Part shown: in pieces, positions 1 through 9,029 of the stretch
How positions within the stretch are numbered: the first letter of the stretch is position 1
Layout: every line of letters starts with the position of its first letter
Assembly (NCBI GenBank): GCA_963556145.1
Contig: CAUVYJ010000012.1
Location: forward strand, 1-29,467
DNA length: 29,467 bases
Source: Hygrocybe punicea
Lineage: Eukaryota > Basidiomycota > Agaricomycetes > Agaricales > Hygrophoraceae
Reading direction: 5' to 3'
The notes under the pieces: model-generated
What the model was told of the DNA's origin: nothing
The model's input: the letters and a program-made list of their open reading frames with translations, nothing else
Database searches by the model: none
Translations under genes and position numbers: made by a program

Positions 1-88
1 ACGGCGAAGCCGTCTAAGCTTAATTAAATAAGTCACGAATATATAACAAGATTTGCGCAGGATTGCTTACCGTGCCATCCGATATCTT

Positions 89-373
89 CTAGTTCAGCAC
101 GTACCACTTCGGCAAGTCTTCCCTCCCGCCCAAAGCCTGCTGCAACCTCTCAATTCTCTCCTTCGTATTCCCCTCCAACCCCTCAATTGTCTTGTTGTGC
201 CCGACCGCAAAGCAGAACGCAGAACCGGTGGAATGATCTGGACATTCCACGGAGACGACTCGACTGATCTGGGCATCCTTCAGAATCTTCTGGATGGCAT
301 TGAGGCAAGAATTTTTGACGTCATTGTCGATGTCAATCCCATTGCGCATGCTAAAGTCCAGTAGCCACTCCAT
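89..373 (-). CDS. Hypothetical protein, C-terminal exon (partial)
   Basis: This is a minus-strand reading frame of 94 codons from the first ATG, ending in KWYVLN. The frame stays open upstream to about position 445, through a basic stretch (KTTRRRVRHR) that joins QAFGYKV and then MEWLLDF. The ATG at 373 may therefore be internal, and this looks like the last exon of a longer gene. Its composition (mixed hydrophobic and charged residues, no low complexity) is that of real protein, unlike the complementary plus-strand frame. I recognise no family or catalytic motif. The window edge is close, but the stop at 89 lies inside it. Either a short host gene or a relic is possible. Confidence 0.35.
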   Translation of the reverse strand: MEWLLDFSMRNGIDIDNDVKNSCLNAIQKILKDAQISRVVSVECPDHSTGSAFCFAVGHNKTIEGLEGNTKERIERLQQALGGREDLPKWYVLN

Positions 374-599
374 GGTTACCTTATAACCAAAGGCCTGAGC
401 ACGATGGCGTACTCTACGACGCGTTGTTTTTGGCGGCTGTTCACACCTGGAACTGGTTTAACAGATAACCTCAGATCATTTAGCGAGGAACACACATCGT
501 GAACGGATAACAATGTCACTGCGATGTTGAAACCTGTTGGGCGGCGTGTTTTGTTGAAGTTGAAACACGCTTACATCACCTCGAGCCAAGTTTGGACTC

Positions 600-1556
600 T
601 GGAGTATGCACCCGTCTCGACTTGATCACCTCCCGACTTCAACTTCCCCGGTCACGTATTAGACCACAAAGCCAAGCACAGGACTGCACGAGCCATACTC
701 TTTGCTTACAGTCATATCTCAAACCAGCGAGACATCGAATCCCCTTGGTACGCCGTTTGGGACAGAGTCCTTGCAGATCTGATCGCCGATCATTCCCGTC
801 TCCTCACCGTTCCTCAACTGGTGCTATGGTACATTGAACCCGTTCCGGATCGTGCAGATCGAGACGACTCTCAGGATGGAGAAGACGAAGAAAGCGGAAA
901 TACCACGATCGAATCAATCACATCCGTCGCGTCCACTGTTCCTCAAAAGTTTGCACGGGAACTTGTTCCTGACCCCGCCGTCATCCGCACCATGACGCGC
1001 CGGGCTGTTGTACCGCTTAAACTGAGATATGCTGGAGTTCCGTTACTGGCGGAGGTCAAACGGCCCCCGAGACGCATCGACAGATGGAGGGATTCTGCAT
1101 TCCGCCATGCTTTATCACAGCAATTGTTGTTTGCAGAGTCCAATGTGTTGAAGCAAGCAGAATTTCTCTTTCGCAATTATCCGCGTCAAGAAACTGTCGT
1201 CGTGATGGCTTGCAGTGGTCTGTGGTGGACCTGCCGGATTGTTCACAAAAGACCAACTTGACAATCCAGGCAACGCTCCTCTGCCAGGCCCTGACGAATG
1301 GGAGGAAGATGACGAGATTGATATTGAGAAAGACGACCTAGATGATGAGGGGGACGAGGGGGATGCATCTGAGGACGAACTCGATGTCATCGATGCACCT
1401 GAGGGCGAGGCGTTTGGCGAGTCAGAGGCAACATTACCCGAGAACAAATTCTCTAAAGTCCTTCAATTGGGAACAAGAGCATCAGACCAGAGATTTGGGC
1501 TCATTCACCAACGCCTTGAAGTCGCGTTAGCCAACCGAACTGGCAAGATGGGCTAG
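600..1556 (+). pseudogene. Relic of a PD-(D/E)XK-like hypothetical gene
   Basis: A plus-strand frame runs from about 633 (FNFPGHVLDHKAKHRTARAI) through SPWYAVWDRVLADL to LLAEVKRPP, then QAEFLFRNYP and VVVMACSGLWW, stopping at 1259-1261. The E-x-K core followed by a Gln-containing helix and a hydrophobic strand ending in WW is the layout I associate with basidiomycete hypothetical proteins of restriction-endonuclease-like fold; that is inference from motif order. A TGA lies in frame just upstream at about 610-620 and no start codon was found. The acidic C-terminal part (EEDDEIDIEKDD, ending at 1556) sits in another frame. A 52-nt GT-AG intron could rejoin the frames but would delete the conserved-looking LWW, so I favour a frameshifted relic. 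Confidence 0.45.
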
Positions 1557-2715
1557 GATACAAGCGTATGTTTCTTGCTCTCGATGTTTGCTCAATATAT
1601 TGATCAGTGGAATGCTGCGTGATTGAAGTCTCTCGGTCGGCTCTGTAGCCGTTTGGATATTGTGCCAACGGCGACGACGAACGCGACGCCGAGTTTCAGT
1701 AGGACAGCCCTAATGGTAAGTTAGCGCCCCACCCCAACCATCCCCGCTCATCCTCTAACAACCCTTACAAGGACGACAGGACGCACGATGACAGCGACAA
1801 GCGAGGGGGCCATGGTGCTGTGCAGTGAATGGTGGTGAATACTGCTTCAATTTTTGTCCCGGGGTTTGCTGATCTCAACGACGAACGATGACAGCCACTA
1901 CCCACTGCCGCCAACGCCGGCCATCGGCCATCCCCCCCCACGACCATCCAACACCCATCTACACCCAATCCCAACTCCCAACGTCGCGAGGTTTGGCTGA
2001 CTTCTTAGGTGGCCATGCAGGAAATATGCGAGCATTGCACTTGAAGCCAATCCATTCACCCCACCTTATTATGGGCAAATTACCACGTTCCAACATACTG
2101 TTATACCTTTCAAAGTATTACTGCAGGGTGTCCCAAGCAGCCTCAATAAAATATTCTTGTTAAATTTATTTTCACACTCCTAAACATCTCACCCACCCTC
2201 AATATTTCCAAGATTTACAGCTGTTTGCACAATCCTTGACAGTAAAAAAAAGTGCCAATTACAAACAAATACAGTAAATGCACAATAACTCATGAAATAC
2301 CTCATAGGCAAGAATGGCAACACTTTACACTGAGCCACACATTCCTGTGGAATCCAATCGGACTCCGATTGGAATGCTCAGACTCTGAGGATTCCGAGTG
2401 GATTCCGAGTGGAATGGAACCTTTTTTTGTAGAGTACTACCAATTTTAATATTCCAGTTGGATTCCGAGTGAATTCTGCTCAGAATGATCATTTTTTTGG
2501 ATTTTCATTGGTTTTCATGGGGTATGCTTATTTATGAGGAATCATGTGGAATCCACTCAGAATCCTGCCAAGTGTTTCAAAAGCATCAGCTTTTTTTGAC
2601 TTTTTTGCATTTTTCTCACTCAATTTTGTCAATAAAACAATTCTGACACTATATATGGCATTGGGTATACAATGGGCATGCTAACCAAATTAGGCAATAT
2701 TTTCCCATGCTCCAT
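1557..2715. other. AT-rich intergenic DNA without a supported gene
   Basis: No reading frame here looks like protein. About 1700-2000 is C-rich on the plus strand. From 2160 the sequence is strongly AT-rich with T-runs. Degenerate copies of a GATTCCGAGTGG-type motif, in both orientations, occur between 2340 and 2570. Confidence 0.6.
2340..2570. repeat. Degenerate GATTCCGAGTGGAAT repeat cluster with palindrome
   Basis: At least six imperfect copies of a GGATTCCGAGTGGAAT-like unit occur here, in both orientations (for example near 2388, 2399, 2470 and 2547). At 2354-2372 there is a perfect 9-bp-arm palindrome (CCAATCGGA, one base, TCCGATTGG). It resembles the subterminal repeats of a decayed DNA transposon, but no TIR pair was defined. 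Confidence 0.45.
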
Positions 2716-2725
2716 ATTATACCGG

Positions 2726-2880
2726 TGGAGTGGTATGGAGGTACCACTCCAAGGGCTAGCAGGAGAGTCTCGCTGAAGAGCTGGCGAGGAAGACTTGATT
2801 GGGACTGACTACTGACAGCGATCAATCTACAACGAACCGTGGGAGCCTCATCACGTGACTAGGCACTTGCTACCACTCCA
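2726..2880 (-). repeat. 3' LTR of copy A (155 bp)
   Basis: The 155-bp repeat has perfect 10-bp inverted ends (TGGAGTGGTA / TACCACTCCA). It pairs with 6014-6168 with about six differences, four of them transitions. It contains CACGTG at 2852-2857. No TATA box is evident. Confidence 0.9.
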
Positions 2881-2916
2881 AGTGCCCCCCTTCCTCATAG
2901 CGACATCCTTGTCGCT
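2881..2916 (-). other. Polypurine tract and adjacent hairpin of copy A
   Basis: On the minus strand a hairpin (TAGCGAC, six-base loop, GTCGCTA; 2897-2916) is followed by a purine tract ending GGAAGGGGGG and then CACT before the LTR. The stem is intact here and in copy B although the loop has changed. Confidence 0.7.
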
Positions 2917-3307
2917 ATCAAAGACTCGAAACAGGGGGGAAAAAGGAAAAGAAAAGGGGGAAAATGGACTGAAAGACTGACCAAAAACAACTAAGCTAGT
3001 CTACTCCACTAGGGTCTAGTAAAGGAGGTCCAAGACTGGGATCAAAGGGAATGGGAACTTGTCCAGAAAAAGATGGAAAAGAAACAGAGGGATGGGAAAA
3101 GGCAGGAGAAATGTTGTGGATACGAGCTGGAAGTTTTGATGAGTTTCGCGTAGGGATGGTGGGGAGATGGCAGGGTTGTACTCAGTATGGGGAGTTGTCA
3201 AAATGTGTTGGGTATGCTTGACGACAAGGCGGGAGTTTATGTATGGGGTATCTCGGGGGAAGCTTTTGAGGGCTGGGGTGGATGTGGTGGTGATAGTAAT
3301 GAAGCGC

Positions 3308-4094
3308 TGTAATGGCGAGGTCAGGGTGGCTGCGGAACTATGATCCTAGCCTGTGGGGGTCAGCGTAGAAGTGACAGGGAATAGTCTAGCTAGCTTCAGT
3401 ATAAAGGTACGGGATGGAAAAGGGGAAGCCGCCGACTAGGTACTACTACTAAATAACAAAGCCGATGTAAGCCGATGAAGCCGACGATGTCGGGTACGGC
3501 GGGTTGGGAGTCGGGTGACGAGCGGTACGATAATAAGGAAGGCAGAACGATGGGGAAATGGTAGAGAGAGACTGGGGGCGATGTGTGAACGATGTGTGCT
3601 ACTGAGAGGGACTCTGAGAGAGGGGGAAAACGGGGACTGGTTTCTTATTATTGATACGGCGCTTTGGGCACCTTTTTATACTACAAAAATCCCTATCTAA
3701 ATTCGGACGAGAGGCCTCGGCCGATGAGAGAGAACAAAGGGGGAGGAAAATGGAGAAATAAGACAGAGGTTGGGAGGCAACGATGACAGAGAAATGGAGG
3801 GGAGAAGTGAAATCAAATGAAAAAGATGTAAAATACTTTCGTATATCTCCATAAGGGAGACAGATGCGCGAACTAGGTAAGTCCGATGTCAGGTTTCCAG
3901 TCCGATGAGATCCTTCTACGATATTTGATATTCCGTGGGTATGGGAGTCAGTCCGATCCCGTACTGGAGCGGCCATGCTAGTCAGTATGCACCGGGTTAC
4001 GTTGGGTTCGAGCCAGGATCGTTAGAGTCATCAGATTGGAGCGGATTCGTGATATGTCGGGTTTCTGGCCTCAGAGGGTGGAGAGCCCTCTACA
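3308..4094 (-). repeat. Solo LTR (787 bp) inserted in copy A
   Basis: A 787-bp block is absent from the equivalent point of copy B. It begins TGTAGAGG on the minus strand, ends TTACA, and is flanked on both sides by GCGC (3304-3307 and 4095-4098), a perfect 4-bp target duplication. A TATA-type box (TATAAAAAGG on the minus strand, about 3670-3680) fits an LTR promoter. It is recognisably related over most of its length to the solo LTR at 15262-18870, and it shares the TGTAGAGG end with the 604-bp LTRs. There is no internal coding part, as expected after LTR-LTR recombination. Confidence 0.8.
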
Positions 4095-4311
4095 GCGCGG
4101 ACCATGGATTTTTCGTTTGGGGGTAGGTAGGGGTGGGGATGTTCTTCAGTTGCCAAATATGGACGTGGGTGGGGTGGGTGTCACGCCAGGTATGGTTTTG
4201 ACAGGGAATGTTGAATGCAAGGATGGCGTGGGTTTTCGGGGTGGGGATATTGTCGTGGTATGCTGATGGAGGTGTTTCCACAGGCTCCATTTGCATAGGC
4301 ACATCAGTGTA

Positions 4312-5791
4312 TCATTTTGTGGCCATAGGTGGGTCTGCCTCATGTGCAGTTGCAGGTCGGGATGCTTCGTCGTGTGGTGTGTCCCCAGTATGTGCCTCCT
4401 CCTCCGTGCTTGCGTGTGGTTGCTTTTTCTCATCTTCTTCAATGTTTCGCCTTGCAGCACCGTCATTCTCATTTCGGTTCTCTCCTGCGAGGAACTCCAT
4501 GATCTCAGATGCCAGAGGCCACAACTGGCTGTGTGGGTCTCCGTGATGCGTTTGGTGGATGGTGGAAATGCGGTATGGTGTGGGTGTGAGACGCTCATGT
4601 TGGGGGGGTTTCAAGCCCAGTTTTGCGGTGCTGGGAGTGGGTATGCCGGTGGGCGTTGAACACTCACGCTCATGCAAGCTTTTTGGGTCGGGGTGGGATA
4701 TGGTTGCAGGCTGGGATGGAACGGGCGCGGGACAGGGCTCTGGGGTTGGCCTTGCATTGGGGTTGGGTCTACATGCCGGGCGTTCGTGCTCACAGCCGCT
4801 TTTGGTGCTGGGGTTGGGGTATTTCGAAGGCAGCTCACGGCTGCGCTCTGCTTGGGGGTGCTTGGGGTTGGGGGTGGCGAGAGCCATGGGCGCTGGGTAT
4901 TCGCATCCGTGTTCAGTTTGGAGGTGGTTGGCATTGTGGGATGGCGTGGTGGACGCATTTGACGTGGGCTGGGGCTCGTCTTGGCACACCGGCATTGGCG
5001 TCTGTGGTTTCTGGGTCAACGGGGGCGGGGCTGTACATTGGGGTTGTGGCTGAGGTGCTGGTGGTGCTTCATGTTCGTTGGTGATGTGGTGGCAGCAGCT
5101 GGGCTGAACTGGGGTTTGTTTGGGCACACGGGTGCTCACGTTGGCCATTCCTGGGTCGACGTGGGTGTGGTTGGATGCTGGGGCCATGGTCTGAGTATTG
5201 AAGGCGAAGGCTGCAGCGTTGGGTGCAGCTGTGATGTGGCAGTCGTGTTGGGCGTGATGGGCACATGTGTGGACGGCGTTGGGGCCTGTGAGACGGTAGA
5301 TGGGGTTGCTGTTGACGTTGTGGGGACTTGGGGCGTGGTTGTGAGGGTGGGACATGAACATGGCGGTTGGGTTTGGGGCGCGTTCTGACGCATTTTGCAG
5401 CGAGGGTGGGGCCATTTGGGTGGGCAATAACGATGTGGCGTGCTTGGGCGCGAATGTCAATGTTTTTGGTGGAGGTGGGCATGCTGTGGTGTGCTGGGTT
5501 GAATCTTGGGGTCCATGCCTCATTTTTGGCTGGTCACAGTTGGCGGTAAGGTGGGTTGGCGGTAAGGTGGGTCGACGAGGCTGTTGAATGTTCACGGTCG
5601 GAGGCACTGGGTGGTGTTGGGATGGCGTTGGCAGGCACCGGGGCAGTGAGTGTCGTCATTGTGTTCATTTGGGTCCACGTTGCTGTGGGCTGGGCCATTG
5701 GTGGTGAGATTGTTGGTTCTCTTTTTGTGTTGGTTTTCCGCCGCGTTTTTTCCTTCTTCGCTCGTTCTTTTTGCTTCTTTTTCGTAGTCAT
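4312..5791 (-). pseudogene. Broken Pro/Thr-rich ORF of copy A
   Basis: The frame begins MTTKKKQKERAKKEK at 5791, as in copy B. It shifts after about 78 codons because a 16-bp unit (CCCACCTTACCGCCAA on the minus strand) is tandemly duplicated at about 5545-5577. Reading resumes in another frame (431 codons, 5607-4312) with further compensating indels relative to copy B, and the 3' part is cut by the solo LTR. Many differences from copy B are CG to TG or CA. The encoded protein is low-complexity and disordered, with no enzymatic motif. Confidence 0.8.
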
Positions 5792-5985
5792 TTGTGTAGG
5801 TCGAGAAAATTAGAATGTTTGATGCTCGGAAAATTATTTGGTGCTTGGAAAATCACTTGGTGCTCGGGGAACTGCTCTGTGCGTGGTGCTCTGTGCTCTG
5901 TGCTCTGTACTCGGAAAATCGCTGGGGTGCTGAAAAATCACTGGAAATCGCTGGAAGTCGCTGAAAATCGCTGAAGACAGAAGCT

Positions 5986-6010
5986 GGGTTCGAATCTGCT
6001 CTCATCACCA
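5986..6010 (-). other. Primer-binding site of copy A
   Basis: Three bases inside the 5' LTR, the minus strand reads TGGTGATGAGAGCAG and continues into GATTCGAACCC. Its complement ends in CCA and contains a T-arm-like GGTTCGAATC, so about 25 bases look like the 3' end of a tRNA. I could not assign the isoacceptor. Confidence 0.65.
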
Positions 6011-6013
6011 TGT

Positions 6014-6168
6014 TGGAGTGGTACGGAGGTACCGCTCCAAGGGCTAGCAGGAGAGTCTCACTGAAGAGCTGGCGAGGAAGACTTGATTGGGACTGACTAC
6101 TGACAGGGATCTATCTACAACAAACCGTGGGAGCCTCATCACGTGACTAGGCACTTGCTACCACTCCA
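6014..6168 (-). repeat. 5' LTR of copy A (155 bp)
   Basis: Partner of 2726-2880, with the same TGGAGTGGTA and TACCACTCCA ends and CACGTG at 6140-6145. Confidence 0.9.
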
Positions 6169-6348
6169 CTGGTCTTCTATGTATATATATACAAATCTGG
6201 GACATGGAATTGTTGCAGATTTAAGTTGGCAATCCACTGGGAACACTACTGAGGTGCTCTGTACCCATTTTCTAAGAAATCGGTGAACAGGTTATGGAGA
6301 AGAGTCCATGCAAGTTGGGGGGGTAATCTGTGCTAATGTGGGAAATTA
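6169..6348. repeat. Duplicated repeat, copy interrupted by element A
   Basis: About 180 bases starting CTGGTCTTCTATG and ending GTGGGAAATTA recur with roughly 90% identity at 7003-7176. The ten bases left of element A (2716-2725, ATTATACCGG) are the start of the same repeat. Element A therefore landed inside this repeat. Confidence 0.8.
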
Positions 6349-6995
6349 CACTAGGTGCAAAAAGGCCTTTGGAGGTGACACAAATAAATTACCCATACAA
6401 AACAAAACCCTAAATTTAGGCCATGTGAAATAGATATCTAAATACATTACTAAAGATCATATTTCTCCACACCTTTTAAGAATTAGAAGTAACAATCAAA
6501 AGGTCATATGTAGATTCAAAAAAATTCCAAATGTTTCATATCTTGTGAAGAATCTGGAATAATAAAGCAAATCTCAATTTCTCAAACACTCACATTTGGG
6601 ATTTGGTATCATATTCAGGAAACTCCAAATCTGAATTTTGAAGCTTTCCAGATATCTAATGCATTTGAGTCTTTCAAGTCTCTCAAAGTCAATAAAATAT
6701 TTGAAATTTGAATTTGAATTCATAAAATTTGAAAGACAATCTCACATTTAGTATTTGTAGAGTCCCAAATACATTAACCAGTAGTTGCCCAGTACTTGAC
6801 TGGTATTTGACTAGTACTGGTCCAGTAGTTGACCAAGACAAAGTCAGTCAAAACAAATGATGTGATTACTTGAGCCACAGGATTGCCTGTGAATTGCCTG
6901 GATTTCTGTGGAATTGCTGCAATTCTTCATGGGATAGTGATCCTGAGCCACAGGATTGCATGTGAATGGCTTGGATTTGTGTGGGATTGCTGCAA
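6349..6995. other. AT-rich intergenic DNA
   Basis: No protein-like frame is present. There is a short (GAATTT)-type run near 6700-6725, a cluster of CAGTAGTTGAC/ACTAGTACTGG inverted motifs at 6778-6835, and a 50-bp imperfect tandem duplication (TGAGCCACAGGATTGC start) at 6872-6922 and 6944-6994. Confidence 0.55.
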
Positions 6996-7176
6996 ATTAT
7001 ACCGCTCTTCTATGTATATATATACAATTCTGGGACATGAAATTGTTGCAGATTTAAGTTGGCAATCCATTGGGACCACTACTGAGGTGCTCTGTACCAC
7101 TTTTCTAAGAAATCTGCGGACCGGTTAAAGAGTCCATGCAAGTTGGGGGGGTAATCTGTGCTAATGTGGGAAATTA
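6996..7176. repeat. Duplicated repeat, uninterrupted copy (empty site)
   Basis: It reads ATTATACCGCTCTTCTATG across the point where the other copy carries element A, so it preserves the pre-insertion target with a single base change. The rest matches 6173-6348 closely. Confidence 0.8.
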
Positions 7177-7599
7177 GTCCGAGTTTGGCTTCTATTTATC
7201 ATGTGATGATGGCATCAATTATGATTCATCATCAAGTTGTTTGGTCATGTTTCCTTGTCTCAAATGGGTTATGAGACTCCTTCTGGCCTCAATTCTCATA
7301 ACTGTATTGTGGTCATTCTGCACTTTATGTGCCTCTATAGACTCTTTTATTGATACATGTATTCAACTCTGGTCACCATGTAAAGTGGACTTGTGGCCAT
7401 GGAGTCTTCAACAGTGTCTAATTCCACTTCACTGGTCATGATTGTCTATATGAGATATTTGTAAAATTTAACCATATAAATTTCATCACAATGGTACAAG
7501 TGGACTGGCAATAGTTCAAATCTGGTGAAGACATGTAGGTCATTCATAACAGTCCCACTGTTTCTGGATCATCTCATCCACAAACCCTCCACCAAGCAA
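7177..7599. other. No supported gene
   Basis: Short frames only. None has recognisable protein character, and no repeat structure was seen. Confidence 0.5.
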
Positions 7600-8815
7600 C
7601 TATCTCCAATCATTTGGAGCTGCCTCTTTATCGCGACCAATATCTTCAAGAGTAAACTGATAGTGACTGTGAGGTTGGAGTTGAAGGTTGAACTGTCTAG
7701 CAAACTTGTGTGAACGAGTGCGGCAAAATGGTGAGGTAACATCACTGCCTCGGAGGAAATGAGGAATGTTCGAGACTCCGGCTGTATGAAGGCGCTTATA
7801 GATAGCACCTTCGGTTTGCATGCCGTCAAGGGACACTCTCCATGTATCCTTCATCAAGACACACCTATCGCGCACGGGGTCATAAACGATGAAGACCCGA
7901 GTGGCTACCTGTGGGCGAACCGTTGCCCTTGAACCATGGTTTGCTACCGAAGTAATAGAAAATGTCGTCCCCATCGTCACTGTATATCACAAACTTGAAC
8001 AAGGGCTTGTCATCATCAAGCTTGAGCACAACTCTTGCCCTTCGAACGTGCACTTCATCATTGTTGGTAGGCGCAATGACTGATTCATCTACTCCACGGG
8101 TTGCTCATGAAGAATGTGCATATCTCCAGAAGAAACTCACCAGCCAGGGTTGCTCCACATATGAAAATGATTGCGAGAGGACAGCGCCTGAGCGATCCCA
8201 ATGAATCAGTCTCGCCACATCCTTACAGATGATGGCAGAGAATGCATGAGTCCGAAATTCCGTGGCAAGTTGCTTTGTCGTATAACAGGTGATTTGCCCT
8301 TGACCATGGGCACCCTGGACTGTGTCATTCTCCAAGGTGCCGTGATCACGGAAAGGGTCGTCGTTTGGATCTATCTTGAATTCAATAGAAAGGTCGATGA
8401 GAGATATGTCGGTTACAATACTGGCGTCTCTACCACATATAGATTCATAGAGAGAAACATCTGGTTTGATTTCGGGTTCGTTCGGGCTGACACTCTTGTC
8501 TGGATATGCGTGTCCACAAGGTCGAAGCCAGGACAGTAAGGCTTCAGCGCAGTGATCTAGAACATCTATATAGATATGCAAGAACAAGAACCCAGAAATA
8601 CATACCATAGGACCATACATTGCAGGCTCACTCTTCTTATTAGCGACATCTTGGAAAACCACCTTCCTCCTCACTGGCATTCACGGAAGTTTGCCCCTTT
8701 TGAAAGGTAGGAATGTCTTCAAGAACTCAGAAGGTGCAATTGGTCCCGCAAATTTACCATTCATCTCTGTGCCAAGGTCATTCATCCTCATGTCTCTTTT
8801 GTCGTGTAAGACGTG
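7600..8815 (-). pseudogene. FunK1-type fungal kinase, truncated and broken
   Basis: Read on the minus strand, the pieces follow FunK1 (fungal-type protein kinase) order. They are an N-terminal segment MNGKFAGPIAPSEFLKTFLP (about 8735), IKPDVSLYES, SLIDLSIEFKIDPNDDPF, then GQITCYTTKQLATEFRTHAF and DVARLIHWDRSGAV, RGVDESV, PLFKFVIY, FYYFGSKPWFKG, VLMKDTWRVSLDG and TEGAIYKRLHTAGV. Damage seen: an in-frame TGA at 8681-8683, another at 8105-8107, a frameshift near 7915-7925, and an apparent 49-nt intron (GTATGT to CTAG, about 8551-8604) that no longer restores frame. The kinase catalytic loop and everything downstream are missing after NDWR at 7600. FunK1 genes are expanded in Agaricomycetes; this copy cannot make an active kinase. 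Confidence 0.85.
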
Positions 8816-9029
8816 GCGCCGGAGACTTTCTTGCTCAATGGGGTTTCACTGAGCACAGGAAACTGGCGAGGAGGGGTACAGGAGGGGTACAGGAGGGGTA
8901 CGCGGCATATTGACAGGGTTCACCAGAGACACAGCACCATCTGAATGGGTGACAGATTTGTGACCGATGTTAGGTAATATTTAAAATAAACCAATGGATC
9001 TATAGTTCAAGAGCCGATCTCCACCATTC
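8816..9029. other. Spacer with an 11-bp triplicate repeat
   Basis: Three tandem copies of GAGGGGTACAG occur at about 8870-8900. The spacer separates two back-to-back pseudogenes. Confidence 0.4.

Larger units (their letters stand above)
2726..6168 (-). mobile_element. Non-autonomous 155-bp-LTR retroelement, copy A (decayed)
   Basis: The element is bounded by two 155-bp direct repeats that start TGGAGTGGTA and end TACCACTCCA. It is flanked by CCGG (2722-2725) and CTGG (6169-6172), a 4-bp target duplication with one C-to-T difference. Read on the minus strand the order is 5' LTR (6168-6014), three bases, tRNA-like PBS, Pro/Thr-rich ORF, hairpin, polypurine tract and 3' LTR (2880-2726). No reverse transcriptase, integrase, protease or zinc knuckle can be read, so it would need another element's enzymes. 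The LTRs differ at about six of 155 positions. A 787-bp solo LTR of another family (3308-4094) has inserted into it. It is clearly older than copy B at 15420-18157. Confidence 0.88.

Noticed and set aside
5578..6010. Possible tRNA gene because of GGTTCGAATC and CCA near 5986-6010
   Set aside because: Only the 3' tRNA end is present, immediately inside an LTR, so it is a primer-binding site, not a tRNA.
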